Origin: Paratractidigestivibacter sp003150175
GTDB taxonomy: Bacteria > Actinomycetota > Coriobacteriia > Coriobacteriales > Atopobiaceae
DNA length: 64,000 nt
Reading direction: 5' to 3' (one strand)
Assembly: GCF_964283195.1 (NCBI RefSeq)
Contig: NZ_CAXYLH010000001.1
Shown: piece after piece, positions 14,912 to 23,925 of the stretch
Numbering within the stretch: position 1 is the first letter of the stretch
How the letters are laid out: every line of letters starts with the position of its first letter
Notes under the pieces: model-generated
What the model saw: the letters and a program-made list of their open reading frames with translations, nothing else
What the model was told of the DNA's origin: nothing
The model's database searches: none
Made by a program: the position numbers and the translations under genes

Positions 14912-15937
14912 CTACAGCTCGATAGAGCTCTCCTTGATCGGGTTCGGCGCCGCGAAGTGGCAAGCGCAGAAGTGGCCGGGCTCGACCTCGCGGAACTCCG
15001 GGCGCTCCTTGGAGCACTTCTCGCAAGCCATGGGGCAGCGGGTGTGGAAGCAGCAGCCGGAAGGCGCGTCGATCGGTGAGGGCGGATCGCCCGCGAGGAT
15101 GATGCGCTTACGGGTAGCCTGGATGTCCGGGTCGGGCACGGGCACCGCGGAGAGCAGCGACTGGGTGTAGGGGTGGAACGGCGTGTCGTAGAGCGCCTGC
15201 CAGTCGGCGTACTCCATCATGTTGCCCAGGTACATGACACCGATGTTATCGGAAATGTGCTGGACGACCGAAAGGTCGTGGGCGATGAAGAGGTACGCGG
15301 TGCCGGTCTCGTCCTGCAGGTCGTTGAGGAGGTTCAGGACCTGCGCCTGGATGGAGACGTCGAGGGCAGAGACAGGCTCGTCGCAGATGATCAGCTTCGG
15401 CTTGAGCGCAAAGGCGCGGGCGATGCCCACGCGCTGGCGCTGACCACCGGAGAACTCGTGCGGGTAACGGTTGATGTGCTCGGGGTTCAGGCCGACCATG
15501 TCGAGCAGGCTGCGGACGTACTTCTCGCGCTCGGCGGCGTCCTTCATGACGCCGTGGATGATCAGCGGCTCAGAAACGATCTCGCCGATGGTCATGCGGG
15601 GGTTCAGCGACGCGTAGGGGTCCTGGAAGATGAACTGCATGTTGCGGCGCATCTCCTTGAGCTCCTTCTTGTTCATCTTCGCGACGTCCTTGCCCTCGAA
15701 GAGCACGGTGCCGGAGGTGGGGTGCGTCAGGCGCATGATGCAGCGGCCCGTGGTGGACTTGCCGCAGCCGGACTCGCCGACGAGGCCGAAGGTCTCGCCA
15801 GGGTAGATGTCGAAGCTCACGTCGTTGACGGCGTGGACGCTCTTCTTGGAGAAGCGCTTGCCGAAGACACCTGACTCGACGGGGAACTCCTTGCAAAGGT
15901 GCTGCACAGAGAGCAGCGGGGTGCGGGTTTCGGCCAT
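14912..15937 (-). CDS. oppF: Oligopeptide ABC transporter ATPase OppF
   Basis: 341 residues. Walker A GLVGESGCGKST, signature LSGGQRQR (FSGGQRQRVGIARAF), Walker B KLIICDEPVSALD and switch IAHDLSVV. The C-terminal oligopeptide-transporter region has four Cys in GCCFHTRCPMACEKC, plus CACHF, as in family members that bind a 4Fe-4S cluster. It works as a heterodimer with OppD on the cytoplasmic face. The ATG directly abuts the oppD TAA (TAAATG). Last gene of oppABCDF. Confidence 0.95.
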   Translation of the reverse strand: MAETRTPLLSVQHLCKEFPVESGVFGKRFSKKSVHAVNDVSFDIYPGETFGLVGESGCGKSTTGRCIMRLTHPTSGTVLFEGKDVAKMNKKELKEMRRNMQFIFQDPYASLNPRMTIGEIVSEPLIIHGVMKDAAEREKYVRSLLDMVGLNPEHINRYPHEFSGGQRQRVGIARAFALKPKLIICDEPVSALDVSIQAQVLNLLNDLQDETGTAYLFIAHDLSVVQHISDNIGVMYLGNMMEYADWQALYDTPFHPYTQSLLSAVPVPDPDIQATRKRIILAGDPPSPIDAPSGCCFHTRCPMACEKCSKERPEFREVEPGHFCACHFAAPNPIKESSIEL

Positions 15938-17032
15938 TTAAGCCTCAGCTCCCTTCTGGTTCCGGGAGTTCTCGGGGGCGTGCGCCGCCACGAAGGACTC
16001 GTCTCCGGCATAGTGGCAGCGGGCGAAGTGGCCCTCGGAGACCTCGACGCGCTCGGGCGCCTCGGCGCGGCACTTGTCGGTTGCGTAGGGGCAGCGCGGC
16101 GCGAAGGAGCAGCCGGCGGGGACGTTGACGAGTGACGGCGGGTTGCCCTCGATCGGGGTGAGGGGGCGCTTCTCGCCGACCTCTGCCTTGGGGATCGAGT
16201 TCATAAGGCCCCAGGTGTAGGGATGGTGGGGCTGGTAGAAGATCTCGTCAGCGGTGCCCATTTCGACGGGTGCGCCGGCGTACATGACCATGATCTTGTC
16301 GGCCACGTCTGCAACGACGCCGAGGTCGTGGGTGATCATGATGATGGCGTTGCCGTTCTTCTGCTGCATCTCCTTCATGAGCTCGATGATCTGGGCCTGG
16401 ATGGTGACGTCCAGGGCGGTCGTCGGCTCGTCGGCGATGAGGATATCGGGGTCGCAGGCCAGCGCCATGGCGATCATGACGCGCTGGCGCATGCCGCCGG
16501 AGAACTGGTGCGGGTAGTCCTTGACGCGCTGCTCCGGGTTGGGGATGCCCACGAGGTCGAGGAGCTCGATGGCGCGCTTGGTCGCCTGCTCCTTGGAGTA
16601 GCCGCGGTGGAGGCGCAGGCCCTCGCCGAGCTGGCGGCCGATGGTGTAGACCGGGTTGAGCGAGGTCATCGGGTCCTGGAAGATCATCGCGATGTCGTTG
16701 CCGCGGATGTGCTGCATCTCGGCCTCGGACATCTTGAGGAGGGACTTGCCGCGGTAGCGGACGTCGCCGCCCTCGATGCGGCCCGGGGGCATCTCGATGA
16801 GGCCCATGATGGTGAGCGACGTCACGGACTTGCCGGAGCCGGACTCGCCGACGACGCCGAGGGTCTCGCCGCGGTCGAGCGTGTAGCTCACGCCGTTGAC
16901 GGCCTTGACCACGCCGTCCTCGGTGTGGAAGTACATCTTGAGGTCGTCGACCTCGAGCAGGTGCGAGCCCTCGGGGACGGGCTGCGACTTAAGGTCGACG
17001 TAGCCGTCGTCCTTCTTTTTTCCGAATGCCAT
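15938..17032 (-). CDS. oppD: Oligopeptide ABC transporter ATPase OppD
   Basis: 364 residues. Walker A GVVGESGSGKSV, Q-loop MIFQDPMTSLNP, signature FSGGMRQR, Walker B DILIADEPTTALD, switch ITHDLG. The C-terminal region has GCSFAPRCPYATDKC and a final RCHYAG, the four-Cys motif. It pairs with OppF to energise OppBC. It lies 6 bases after oppC and abuts oppF. Confidence 0.95.
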   Translation of the reverse strand: MAFGKKKDDGYVDLKSQPVPEGSHLLEVDDLKMYFHTEDGVVKAVNGVSYTLDRGETLGVVGESGSGKSVTSLTIMGLIEMPPGRIEGGDVRYRGKSLLKMSEAEMQHIRGNDIAMIFQDPMTSLNPVYTIGRQLGEGLRLHRGYSKEQATKRAIELLDLVGIPNPEQRVKDYPHQFSGGMRQRVMIAMALACDPDILIADEPTTALDVTIQAQIIELMKEMQQKNGNAIIMITHDLGVVADVADKIMVMYAGAPVEMGTADEIFYQPHHPYTWGLMNSIPKAEVGEKRPLTPIEGNPPSLVNVPAGCSFAPRCPYATDKCRAEAPERVEVSEGHFARCHYAGDESFVAAHAPENSRNQKGAEA

Positions 17033-17038
17033 CGTCTA

Positions 17039-17962
17039 TCACGCATCCTTCATCTTGACGTCGAGGGCATCGCGCAGGCCGTCGCCGAGCAGGGTGAAGG
17101 CGAGGACCGTCAGCAGGATGGCGATGCCGGGCATGATCATGAGCCAAGGCTGGGTGGCCAGGTACTTCTGGCCGTCCTGGATCATGATGCCCCAGGAGGG
17201 GTTCGGCGGGGTGACGCCCATGCCGAGAAACGACAGCGCCGCCTCGGTGAGGATGGCGCCGCCGATGTTCATCGTGGCGTAGACGACGATGGACGCGACG
17301 GAGTTCGGGAAGATGTGGCGCGCGATGATGCGCAGGTCGGAGGCGCCCATGGCGCGGGCGGCGTCGACATAGTCGTTCTCCTTGACCGTGAGGATCGCGG
17401 AGCGGAACACGCGCGCGATCGACGGCCAGCCGAGGATACCGATGGCGATGAAGACGTTCGTGATGCCCTGGCCCAGGACGGCGAGAAGCACGATGACGAA
17501 CAGCGTGTACGGGAACGCCAGGAAGACGTCCGCCAGGCGCATGATAATCGTGTCCCAGATGCCGCCGTAGTACGCGGCGAGGGCGCCCATGATGAGGCCG
17601 ATCACCGTCGAGATAGCGGTGGCGAGAACGCCGACCGTGAGCGAGACGCGAGCGCCGTAGATGACGCGGACGAGGGTGTCGCGGCCGAGCGAGTCGGTGC
17701 CGAAGGGGTGCTCCGGCGAGGGCGGGAGCTTAGACATGGTGGCTGACATGGTGGTGTCGGTCTCGGTCGGAGAACCCAGCCACTGCGGGGCCCACAGGTC
17801 TGCGGTCACGGCCACGAGGATCATGAAGAGAATCCAGACCAGACCGATCATGGCGAGCTTGTTGCGGCGAAGGCGCTTCCAGGCGTCGCTCCAGAGGGTG
17901 CGGCTCTTCTGCGGCTTCGCGGCCTTGGCCTCGGCAGCTTTAGGAGTTGCTTCGTTGGACAT
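17039..17962 (-). CDS. oppC: Oligopeptide ABC transporter permease OppC
   Basis: About 307 residues. A cytoplasmic Lys/Ala-rich start, one membrane segment (AMIGLVWILFMILVAVTADL), a periplasmic-side domain, then five segments. The EAA coupling loop reads AARAMGASDLRIIARHIFPN. ATG 17962 has AAGGAGG 8 bases upstream and is preferred over a GTG three codons earlier. It lies 13 bases after oppB. It forms the channel with OppB. Confidence 0.93.
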   Translation of the reverse strand: MSNEATPKAAEAKAAKPQKSRTLWSDAWKRLRRNKLAMIGLVWILFMILVAVTADLWAPQWLGSPTETDTTMSATMSKLPPSPEHPFGTDSLGRDTLVRVIYGARVSLTVGVLATAISTVIGLIMGALAAYYGGIWDTIIMRLADVFLAFPYTLFVIVLLAVLGQGITNVFIAIGILGWPSIARVFRSAILTVKENDYVDAARAMGASDLRIIARHIFPNSVASIVVYATMNIGGAILTEAALSFLGMGVTPPNPSWGIMIQDGQKYLATQPWLMIMPGIAILLTVLAFTLLGDGLRDALDVKMKDA

Positions 17963-17975
17963 ATCTCGCACCTCC

Positions 17976-19013
17976 TTATTTCTCTGCCTTGTTGGAGCCG
18001 AAGCGGATCCTGGGGTCCAGGAACGCGTAGCTCACGTCAACAAGTAGGTTGATGACCATGACGACGATGACGATGATGGTGACGCCGCCCATGACGATGG
18101 GCCAGTCGCGCTGGCTGATGGCGTTGTAGATCTCGTTGCCGACGCCGGGCCAGTTGAAGACGGTCTCGGTGAGGATGGCGCCCGCGAGCATGGTGCCGAA
18201 GTCGATGCCGATATAGGTGACGACCGGGATCATCGCGTTCTTGAGGGCGTGGTGCCAGATGACGTCGCGGCGCGAGAGGCCCTTGGCGCGCGCGGTGCGG
18301 ATGTAGTCCTGGTTCATGACCTCAAGCAGCTGCGAGCGCATGATGCGCGCGGTGTAGGCGGTCGAGACCGAGGCGAGCGTGACGGCGGGCAGGATGTAGT
18401 AGACCCAGTCCTGGAACTCGCCGTTGATGCCGCCGGCGCCGGAGATCGGGAGGTAGAAGCCCTCGCCCGTCGCCTCCTTGAGCCAGATGCCGAAGACCAG
18501 CTGCAAGATCATGCCCAGCCAGAACGCCGGCATAGCGACCATCGCTGAGGTGAAGAGCGTGACGAGCACGTCCCAGATCGAATAGCGCTTGATCGCCGAG
18601 ACGAGGCCCGCGCCGATGCCGATCACCGCCTCGATGCAGATGGCTACGATAGCGAGCTTGACCGTGTACGGGTACTTCTGCGCCAGGATGTCCGCCACGG
18701 GCATGGACTTCTTGTAAGAAGTGCCGAGGTCGCCGTGGAGGAGGCCGCCGAGGTAGGTGACGTACTGCTCGGGAAGCGGCGTCGGGATGGTGTCGCCGTT
18801 CTCGTCGTAGACCGGGTTGCCGTTCTCGTCGGTGACGATCAGGCCGTGCTGCGCCTTGATGGCGATCTCCGTCTCGGGGCTCAGCGCCTTGTCGCCGGCG
18901 ATGAGCTTGATCGGGTCACCGGGGACCACGTTCTGCAAAAGGAACATGATGATGGTGACGCCGAGGAAGACGGGGATGAACTGAAGAACTCGCTTCAGGA
19001 TGTACTTGCCCAT
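17976..19013 (-). CDS. oppB: Oligopeptide ABC transporter permease OppB
   Basis: 345 residues, starting MGKYILKRVLQFIPVFLGVT with the first membrane segment. A large extracytoplasmic loop (about 45-110) is followed by five further segments. The EAA loop reads RTARAKGLSRRDVIWHHALK. ATG 19013 has GGGGAG upstream; the longer frame to 19109 lacks a ribosome site. It is separated from oppA by 171 bases containing a strong hairpin. Confidence 0.93.
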   Translation of the reverse strand: MGKYILKRVLQFIPVFLGVTIIMFLLQNVVPGDPIKLIAGDKALSPETEIAIKAQHGLIVTDENGNPVYDENGDTIPTPLPEQYVTYLGGLLHGDLGTSYKKSMPVADILAQKYPYTVKLAIVAICIEAVIGIGAGLVSAIKRYSIWDVLVTLFTSAMVAMPAFWLGMILQLVFGIWLKEATGEGFYLPISGAGGINGEFQDWVYYILPAVTLASVSTAYTARIMRSQLLEVMNQDYIRTARAKGLSRRDVIWHHALKNAMIPVVTYIGIDFGTMLAGAILTETVFNWPGVGNEIYNAISQRDWPIVMGGVTIIVIVVMVINLLVDVSYAFLDPRIRFGSNKAEK

Positions 19014-19112
19014 AGGGACTCCCCTGCTTGAATACTTGCGCCAAGGGGCTCTGTGTGCCCCTACGGTGCCAACCTGAACGTAATCTGAACGGCACCGCGC
19101 ATAACCCATAAG

Positions 19113-19145
19113 AGGGGCGAAGCGCTCCCAGGCGACTTCGCCCCT
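19113..19145 (-). terminator. Intergenic hairpin between oppA and oppB
   Basis: AGGGGCGAAG and CTTCGCCCCT pair around a 13-base loop, without a run of T. It probably attenuates read-through or protects the oppA mRNA 3' end, so the binding protein is made in excess over the permease. Confidence 0.7.
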
Positions 19146-19184
19146 CCTTAAAATACTAACGAACTAGCTGCTCAAAGCCCTAGA

Positions 19185-20900
19185 CTAGGCGAGCTCGGCC
19201 ACGCCCATGTGGTTGCGGCGGGCGGCGTCGAACTTGAAGGACTTAAACTTCTTGGAAGCCACGATCGAGTGAGCGTAGTACATGATCGGGGCGACCGGGC
19301 AGGCGTCGCCGATCTTCTCGTCAGCCTCCTGCATGACCTTGACGCGCTCGTCGTCGTCAACGGTGTTGCGGGCCTTGTTCAGCAGGTCGTCGATCTCGGG
19401 GTCGGAGAACATGGAGCAGTTGTCGCCGCCGATGCCCGTGGAGACGAACAGCGAGTACAGGAAGTTGTCCGCGATCGGGTAGTCGGCGGTCCAGCCGAGA
19501 CGGCCGGCCTGGGTGTTGCCGCTACGGTAGTCGGCGAGAATCGCCTTCCACTCGCGGGTGTCGGCCTGGGCGTCGATGCCGATGGCCTGGAGGTCGGCCT
19601 GGACCATCTCCATGATCTCCTTGTGGCCACCCTCGGGGTTATAGGAGATGGTGATCTTCAGATCACGCTTGCCGTCGGCGTTCGCGGGGTACTTGGCGTC
19701 GAGGAGCTTGGCGGCGGCGTCCTTGTCGTACTTGGAGTACTTCCAAGCGCCGGACTTGTAGCCCACGATCTTCGGCGGGAGGATGTCGTCGGCCGGCTTA
19801 CGGATGCCGTTGTAGAGGGTGTCGCAGATGGCCTGACGGTTGATCGCCAGGGAGATGGCGCGACGGACGTCGACGTCCTGCAGGACCTTGTCCTGGCAGT
19901 TGAGGTTGAGGTAATAGACGGAGACCTCGGCGCCGGTCAGGACCTGCTTGCCCGGGGTCGCGGTGTAGCCGTCCTCGGCCTGGCCGTACTGGGACAGGGC
20001 GTCGGAGATGGACGCGGGCGGAACCTCGGAGACGTCGTAGTTGCCGGCGGTGAACTCGCGGTAGGCGGTCTCGACGTCCTTCTGGATGTTGAACTGGATG
20101 GCCTTCACCTTGGGCTTGTCGCCATAGTAGTCATCGAACGCCTTGACGTTGATGTACTGGCCGTCGACCCAGGAGCCGTCCATCTGGAAGGGGCCGTTGC
20201 CGATCGGGGCGAGGTAGAAGGCGTCGAGCGCGGCCTTGTTGTCGTCGTTGGCGGCGAGGTCCACGGCCTTCGGCGCGGGGGCGAGGGCGGGGTGCGCGGC
20301 GACGTACGGGAAGTCGGCGTAGGGCTTGGTCAGCTTGACGACGAAGGTGTACTTGTCCTTAGCGGTGCAGCCGGAGAGCATGACCTTACCGGTGGTGTCG
20401 GCGAGGCACTCGTCGTAGCCCTCGACCAGGGCCAGGTGGTAATCGAGCACGCCGGCGTTGCTGTGGCCGTAGGAGGGGTTCACAACGCGGGACCAGCCGC
20501 GAACGAAGGACTCGGCGTCGACGTCCTCGCCGTTGTGGAACTTAGCACCCTCGTGCAGGTGGAAGGTGAACTCGGTGGCTTCGTCGTTGGCCTCCCAAGA
20601 GTCGGCCGCCTTCGGGACGAGCTTGTCGGCGTCATAGTCGAAGTCGGTGAGGGAGTCGAACAGGACGTAGCCGACCTGAGTGCCCTGGTCCTCGTTGAGG
20701 TTGTAGGCATCGATGCAGTCAGGGTTGGAGATGTAGTACTTGACGGTGCCGTCGGACGAAGCCTGGGCGCCGTCGCCGGAAGCGGCGGAGCCGCCATCGG
20801 ACTTCTTGCCGCAGGCGGCGAGGGCCGCGAGGGCGCTGGCGGCGAGGCCGCCCTTCACGAAGTTACGGCGGGTGACGCCGTGGTTCGTGATCTGAGCCAT
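19185..20900 (-). CDS. oppA: Oligopeptide-binding lipoprotein OppA
   Basis: 571 residues, solute-binding family 5. The N-terminus has a twin-arginine motif (TRRNFVKGG) directly followed by a lipobox (LAALAAC), so it is likely a Tat-exported lipoprotein anchored outside the membrane. Binding-domain features include KLTKPYADFPY and VRRAISLAINRQAI. ATG 20900 has GGAGGAGG upstream; a longer frame enters the leader. First gene of oppABCDF. Peptide specificity cannot be read from sequence. Confidence 0.93.
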   Translation of the reverse strand: MAQITNHGVTRRNFVKGGLAASALAALAACGKKSDGGSAASGDGAQASSDGTVKYYISNPDCIDAYNLNEDQGTQVGYVLFDSLTDFDYDADKLVPKAADSWEANDEATEFTFHLHEGAKFHNGEDVDAESFVRGWSRVVNPSYGHSNAGVLDYHLALVEGYDECLADTTGKVMLSGCTAKDKYTFVVKLTKPYADFPYVAAHPALAPAPKAVDLAANDDNKAALDAFYLAPIGNGPFQMDGSWVDGQYINVKAFDDYYGDKPKVKAIQFNIQKDVETAYREFTAGNYDVSEVPPASISDALSQYGQAEDGYTATPGKQVLTGAEVSVYYLNLNCQDKVLQDVDVRRAISLAINRQAICDTLYNGIRKPADDILPPKIVGYKSGAWKYSKYDKDAAAKLLDAKYPANADGKRDLKITISYNPEGGHKEIMEMVQADLQAIGIDAQADTREWKAILADYRSGNTQAGRLGWTADYPIADNFLYSLFVSTGIGGDNCSMFSDPEIDDLLNKARNTVDDDERVKVMQEADEKIGDACPVAPIMYYAHSIVASKKFKSFKFDAARRNHMGVAELA

Positions 20901-21094
20901 AAGATTCCTCCTCCTATACAACGGGCCGGGCAACCCATTTGCCCGAGCACCCGCATTCCCACCACCGCGCTCGGCAATCGTTGATGCGTCGCCGAACGCA
21001 GTGCGGTTTTATGAACTTAGGCTAAAAAACTGTATGGGAATTGACAGCAATTCGATTGTTACCCTTTATTTAACAAAACCATACCGCTCAGCTG

Positions 21095-21123
21095 AAAAAA
21101 GGAGACGGTCACCCGCCTCCTTC
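21095..21123 (-). terminator. Intrinsic terminator after secG
   Basis: Minus strand: AAGGAGGCGG, loop GTGA, CCGTCTCC, then TTTTTT. It ends the gap-pgk-tpiA-gpmI-secG stretch. The 190 bases beyond it hold the oppA promoter region, where no promoter could be placed confidently. Confidence 0.85.
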
Positions 21124-21160
21124 GTTGAAATTTCGACTTTATGGTACGCGAAGCGCTTCG

Positions 21161-21418
21161 TTACTTGAAAGCGATAGTACCCGTGGGGAACGTGATGGCC
21201 ATCACGATGATGCAGACGATGAAGACCGTCGTGGTAATGACGGTGAGGCGATCAAGGTTCTTCTCCCAGATGCCTGAACCGGACGCAGCGTTGTACATGG
21301 AAGAAGCGATCATGTCCGAGACGCCGGTGCCTTTGCCGGAGTGCATAAGGACGAGGATCACGGTGAGGACGCCGGAGATGATGAGAAGCGCGAGGAGCAC
21401 GTAGTTGAGCGGGTTCAA
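21161..21418 (-). CDS. secG: Protein translocase subunit SecG
   Basis: 85 residues with two membrane segments (NYVLLALLIISGVLTVILVL and TVITTTVFIVCIIVMAITF) joined by the conserved SGKGTGVSDM loop. It is an accessory of the SecYEG channel. It sits downstream of gpmI; gap-pgk-tpi-secG adjacency is common in Actinobacteria. It has its own terminator. Confidence 0.93.
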   Translation of the reverse strand: MNPLNYVLLALLIISGVLTVILVLMHSGKGTGVSDMIASSMYNAASGSGIWEKNLDRLTVITTTVFIVCIIVMAITFPTGTIAFK

Positions 21419-21533
21419 AGGGGTTCTCCTTTAGAGATTCGGTTCATACAGTTTGTAACTGTACCACAGCAAGAAGGGTCCTGTAATGAAGGGCACCGGG
21501 CGTCCCCAACTTGCACATCACCGTGGCACGAGA

Positions 21534-21568
21534 CAAAAAACGCCCGCCGGCGGCGGGGCCGGCGGGCG
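21534..21568 (-). terminator. Intrinsic terminator after gpmI
   Basis: CGCCCGCCGG and CCGGCGGGCG pair, then TTTTTTG on the minus strand. It separates the glycolytic operon from secG. Confidence 0.9.
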
Positions 21569-21598
21569 CGGTGGCGCGAATCCCTGCGAGGCTAGGGG

Positions 21599-23152
21599 CT
21601 ACTCCTCGGTGGCGAGCACGCGGCCCGTCATCTCCTTGGAGGGCTCGAGGCCCGCGAGAGTGAGCATCGTCGGGGCGATGTCGGAGAGGCGACCATCCTC
21701 GATGCCGTTGAGCTTGGCCTTCTCGTCGACGACGATGAAGGGCACGCGGTTCGTGGTGTGAGCCGTGAACGGGTGCTTGTGGCCCTCGGCGTCGACGTCG
21801 AACATGTGGTCGGCGTTGCCGTGGTCGGCGGTGATCAGCGCGAAGCCGCCCTTGGCCAAGATGGCCGGGATGACCTTGGAGAGCGCCGTGTCGACAGCCT
21901 CAACGGCCTTGACGGCCGCGTCAAAGACGCCCGTGTGGCCGACCATGTCGCAGTTGGCGAAGTTCACGATGTAGAAGTCGGCGCGGTCCTCGTTGATGGC
22001 CTCGACGAGCTTCTCGGTGACCTCGGGGGCGCTCATCTCGGGCTTGAGGTCGTAGGTAGCGACCTTCGGCGACGGAACGAGGACGCGCTCCTCGCCGGGC
22101 TTGGGCTCCTCGATGCCGCCGTTGAGGAAGAACGTCACGTGGGCGTACTTCTCGGTCTCGGCGGTGTGGAGCTGCTTGAGGCCGTTCTGCGAGATAACGT
22201 CGGCGAGCACGTTCTCGGGGAACGTCTTGGGGAAGGCCACCTCGACGTTGAACTCGGGGTCGTACTCGGTGATGGTGTCGAAGTGCGAGAGCTTGATCTG
22301 CTCGCGCTCGAAGCCATCGAACTTCGGGTCGGTGAACACGCGGGTCATCTGGCGGGCGCGGTCGGGACGGAAGTTGAAGAAGATGACCGCGTCGCCGGCG
22401 TGGACGCCCTCGTTGTGGCACGCGAGGGGCTCGACGAACTCGTCGCCGCGCGAGTCCTTCTCGTAGTAGGCCTTGATGCCCTCGACCGGGCAGACCTCGG
22501 CGTCGGAGGCGTTGACGATGACGTCATAGGCGCGCTTGATGCGCTCCCAACGGTTGTCGCGGTCCATGGCCCAGTAACGGCCGGAGACGGTGGCGACGCG
22601 GGCATCGCAGCCGGTCTCCTCGTTGACCTTGGCAAGGAACTCGACGAAGCCCTTCATGATGTCGGCGCCGGACTGCGGGTCGACGTCGCGGCCGTCCATG
22701 AAGGCGTGGACGCGCACGGTCTTGACGCCGCGTTGGGCAGCCATCTTGACCAGGGCCTCGAGGTGGTTGATGTGCGAGTGCACGCCGCCCGGGCTCACGA
22801 GGCCCATGAGGTGCAGGGTCTTGCCCTCGGCCTTGACGTCGTCCATGGCCTTGACAAAGACGGGGTTCTCGTTGATGGAGCCGTCCTTGATGGCGTTGTT
22901 GATGCGGGAGAGCTCCTGGAACACGATGCGGCCGGCACCGATGTTCAGGTGGCCCACCTCGGAGTTGCCCATCTGGCCGTCGGGAAGGCCCACGTCCTCG
23001 CCGGAAGCGCCGAGGGTGGTGTGGGGGTACTTCTCGTAGAGGCTGTCCAGGAACGGATGGCTGGCGCTCGTCACGGCGTTCTCGTCGTTGGCGGGGGCCA
23101 GGCCGCAGCCGTCCATGATGACCAGAAGTGCAGGAAGGTGACGCTCAGACAT
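21599..23152 (-). CDS. gpmI: 2,3-bisphosphoglycerate-independent phosphoglycerate mutase
   Basis: 517 residues of the alkaline-phosphatase superfamily, interconverting 3- and 2-phosphoglycerate with two metal ions. Metal site VIMDGCG near the start, phospho-Ser in MGNSEVGHLNIGAG, VHAFMDGRD, and metal ligands in ITADHGNADHM near the C-terminus. Full length for the family. It begins 5 bases after the tpiA stop. Confidence 0.95.
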   Translation of the reverse strand: MSERHLPALLVIMDGCGLAPANDENAVTSASHPFLDSLYEKYPHTTLGASGEDVGLPDGQMGNSEVGHLNIGAGRIVFQELSRINNAIKDGSINENPVFVKAMDDVKAEGKTLHLMGLVSPGGVHSHINHLEALVKMAAQRGVKTVRVHAFMDGRDVDPQSGADIMKGFVEFLAKVNEETGCDARVATVSGRYWAMDRDNRWERIKRAYDVIVNASDAEVCPVEGIKAYYEKDSRGDEFVEPLACHNEGVHAGDAVIFFNFRPDRARQMTRVFTDPKFDGFEREQIKLSHFDTITEYDPEFNVEVAFPKTFPENVLADVISQNGLKQLHTAETEKYAHVTFFLNGGIEEPKPGEERVLVPSPKVATYDLKPEMSAPEVTEKLVEAINEDRADFYIVNFANCDMVGHTGVFDAAVKAVEAVDTALSKVIPAILAKGGFALITADHGNADHMFDVDAEGHKHPFTAHTTNRVPFIVVDEKAKLNGIEDGRLSDIAPTMLTLAGLEPSKEMTGRVLATEE

Positions 23153-23157
23153 GTACG

Positions 23158-23925
23158 CTACTCCCCTGCCTTGATGACCATCTGGGAGAAGTCCTCGGCC
23201 TTGAGCGAGGCGCCGCCCACGAGGGCGCCGTCCACGTCGGGCTTTGCGACGAGCTCGGCGATGTTGCCGGGCTTTGCGGAGCCGCCGTAGAGGACGCGGA
23301 TCTGATCGGCGGTCTCCTTGCCGAAGACCTCGGCGAGGGTCTCGCGGATCGCGCCGCAGACCTCCTGGGCGTCGTCGGCCGTGGCGGTCTTGCCGGTGCC
23401 GATGGCCCAGATGGGCTCGTAGGCGATCACGTACTTGGAGGGATCGGTGATCTCGAGGCCCTCGGTGTCCTTCTTGATCTGGTCGACGACGAACTCGACG
23501 TGCTTGCCGGCCTCGCGGACCTCGAGCGGCTCGCCACAGCAGCTGATGGGCACGATGCCGTGGGCCATCAGGACCTTGGCCTTCTTGTTGATGTCCTCGT
23601 CGGTCTCGCCGAAGTAGCCGCGGCGCTCGGAGTGGCCGATGATGCAGTACTTGGCGCCCACGGCCTCGAGCATGTTCGGGGCTGTCTCGCCGGTGAAGGC
23701 GCCGGACTCCTCGAAGTACACGTTCTGCGCGCCGAGCGCGAAGGGGGCGGAAGCCTGGTCGATGACCTCAGAGACGCCCTTGAGGTCGACGGTCGGCGGG
23801 CAGACGACGACGTCCACCTTAACCTCTGCGTCCTTGAGCGCGTCGGCAAGACCCTGAGCGAGGACGACGCCCTCGGTGTAGGTCTTGTTCATCTTCCAGT
23901 TGCCGGCGATCATGAGTTTACGCAT
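23158..23925 (-). CDS. tpiA: Triosephosphate isomerase
   Basis: 255 residues. AGNWKMNKT with catalytic Lys, catalytic His in IIGHSERR, catalytic Glu in AYEPIWAIGTG and phosphate loop YGGSAKPGN. It interconverts DHAP and glyceraldehyde-3-phosphate. It overlaps the end of pgk by 8 bases. Confidence 0.97.
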   Translation of the reverse strand: MRKLMIAGNWKMNKTYTEGVVLAQGLADALKDAEVKVDVVVCPPTVDLKGVSEVIDQASAPFALGAQNVYFEESGAFTGETAPNMLEAVGAKYCIIGHSERRGYFGETDEDINKKAKVLMAHGIVPISCCGEPLEVREAGKHVEFVVDQIKKDTEGLEITDPSKYVIAYEPIWAIGTGKTATADDAQEVCGAIRETLAEVFGKETADQIRVLYGGSAKPGNIAELVAKPDVDGALVGGASLKAEDFSQMVIKAGE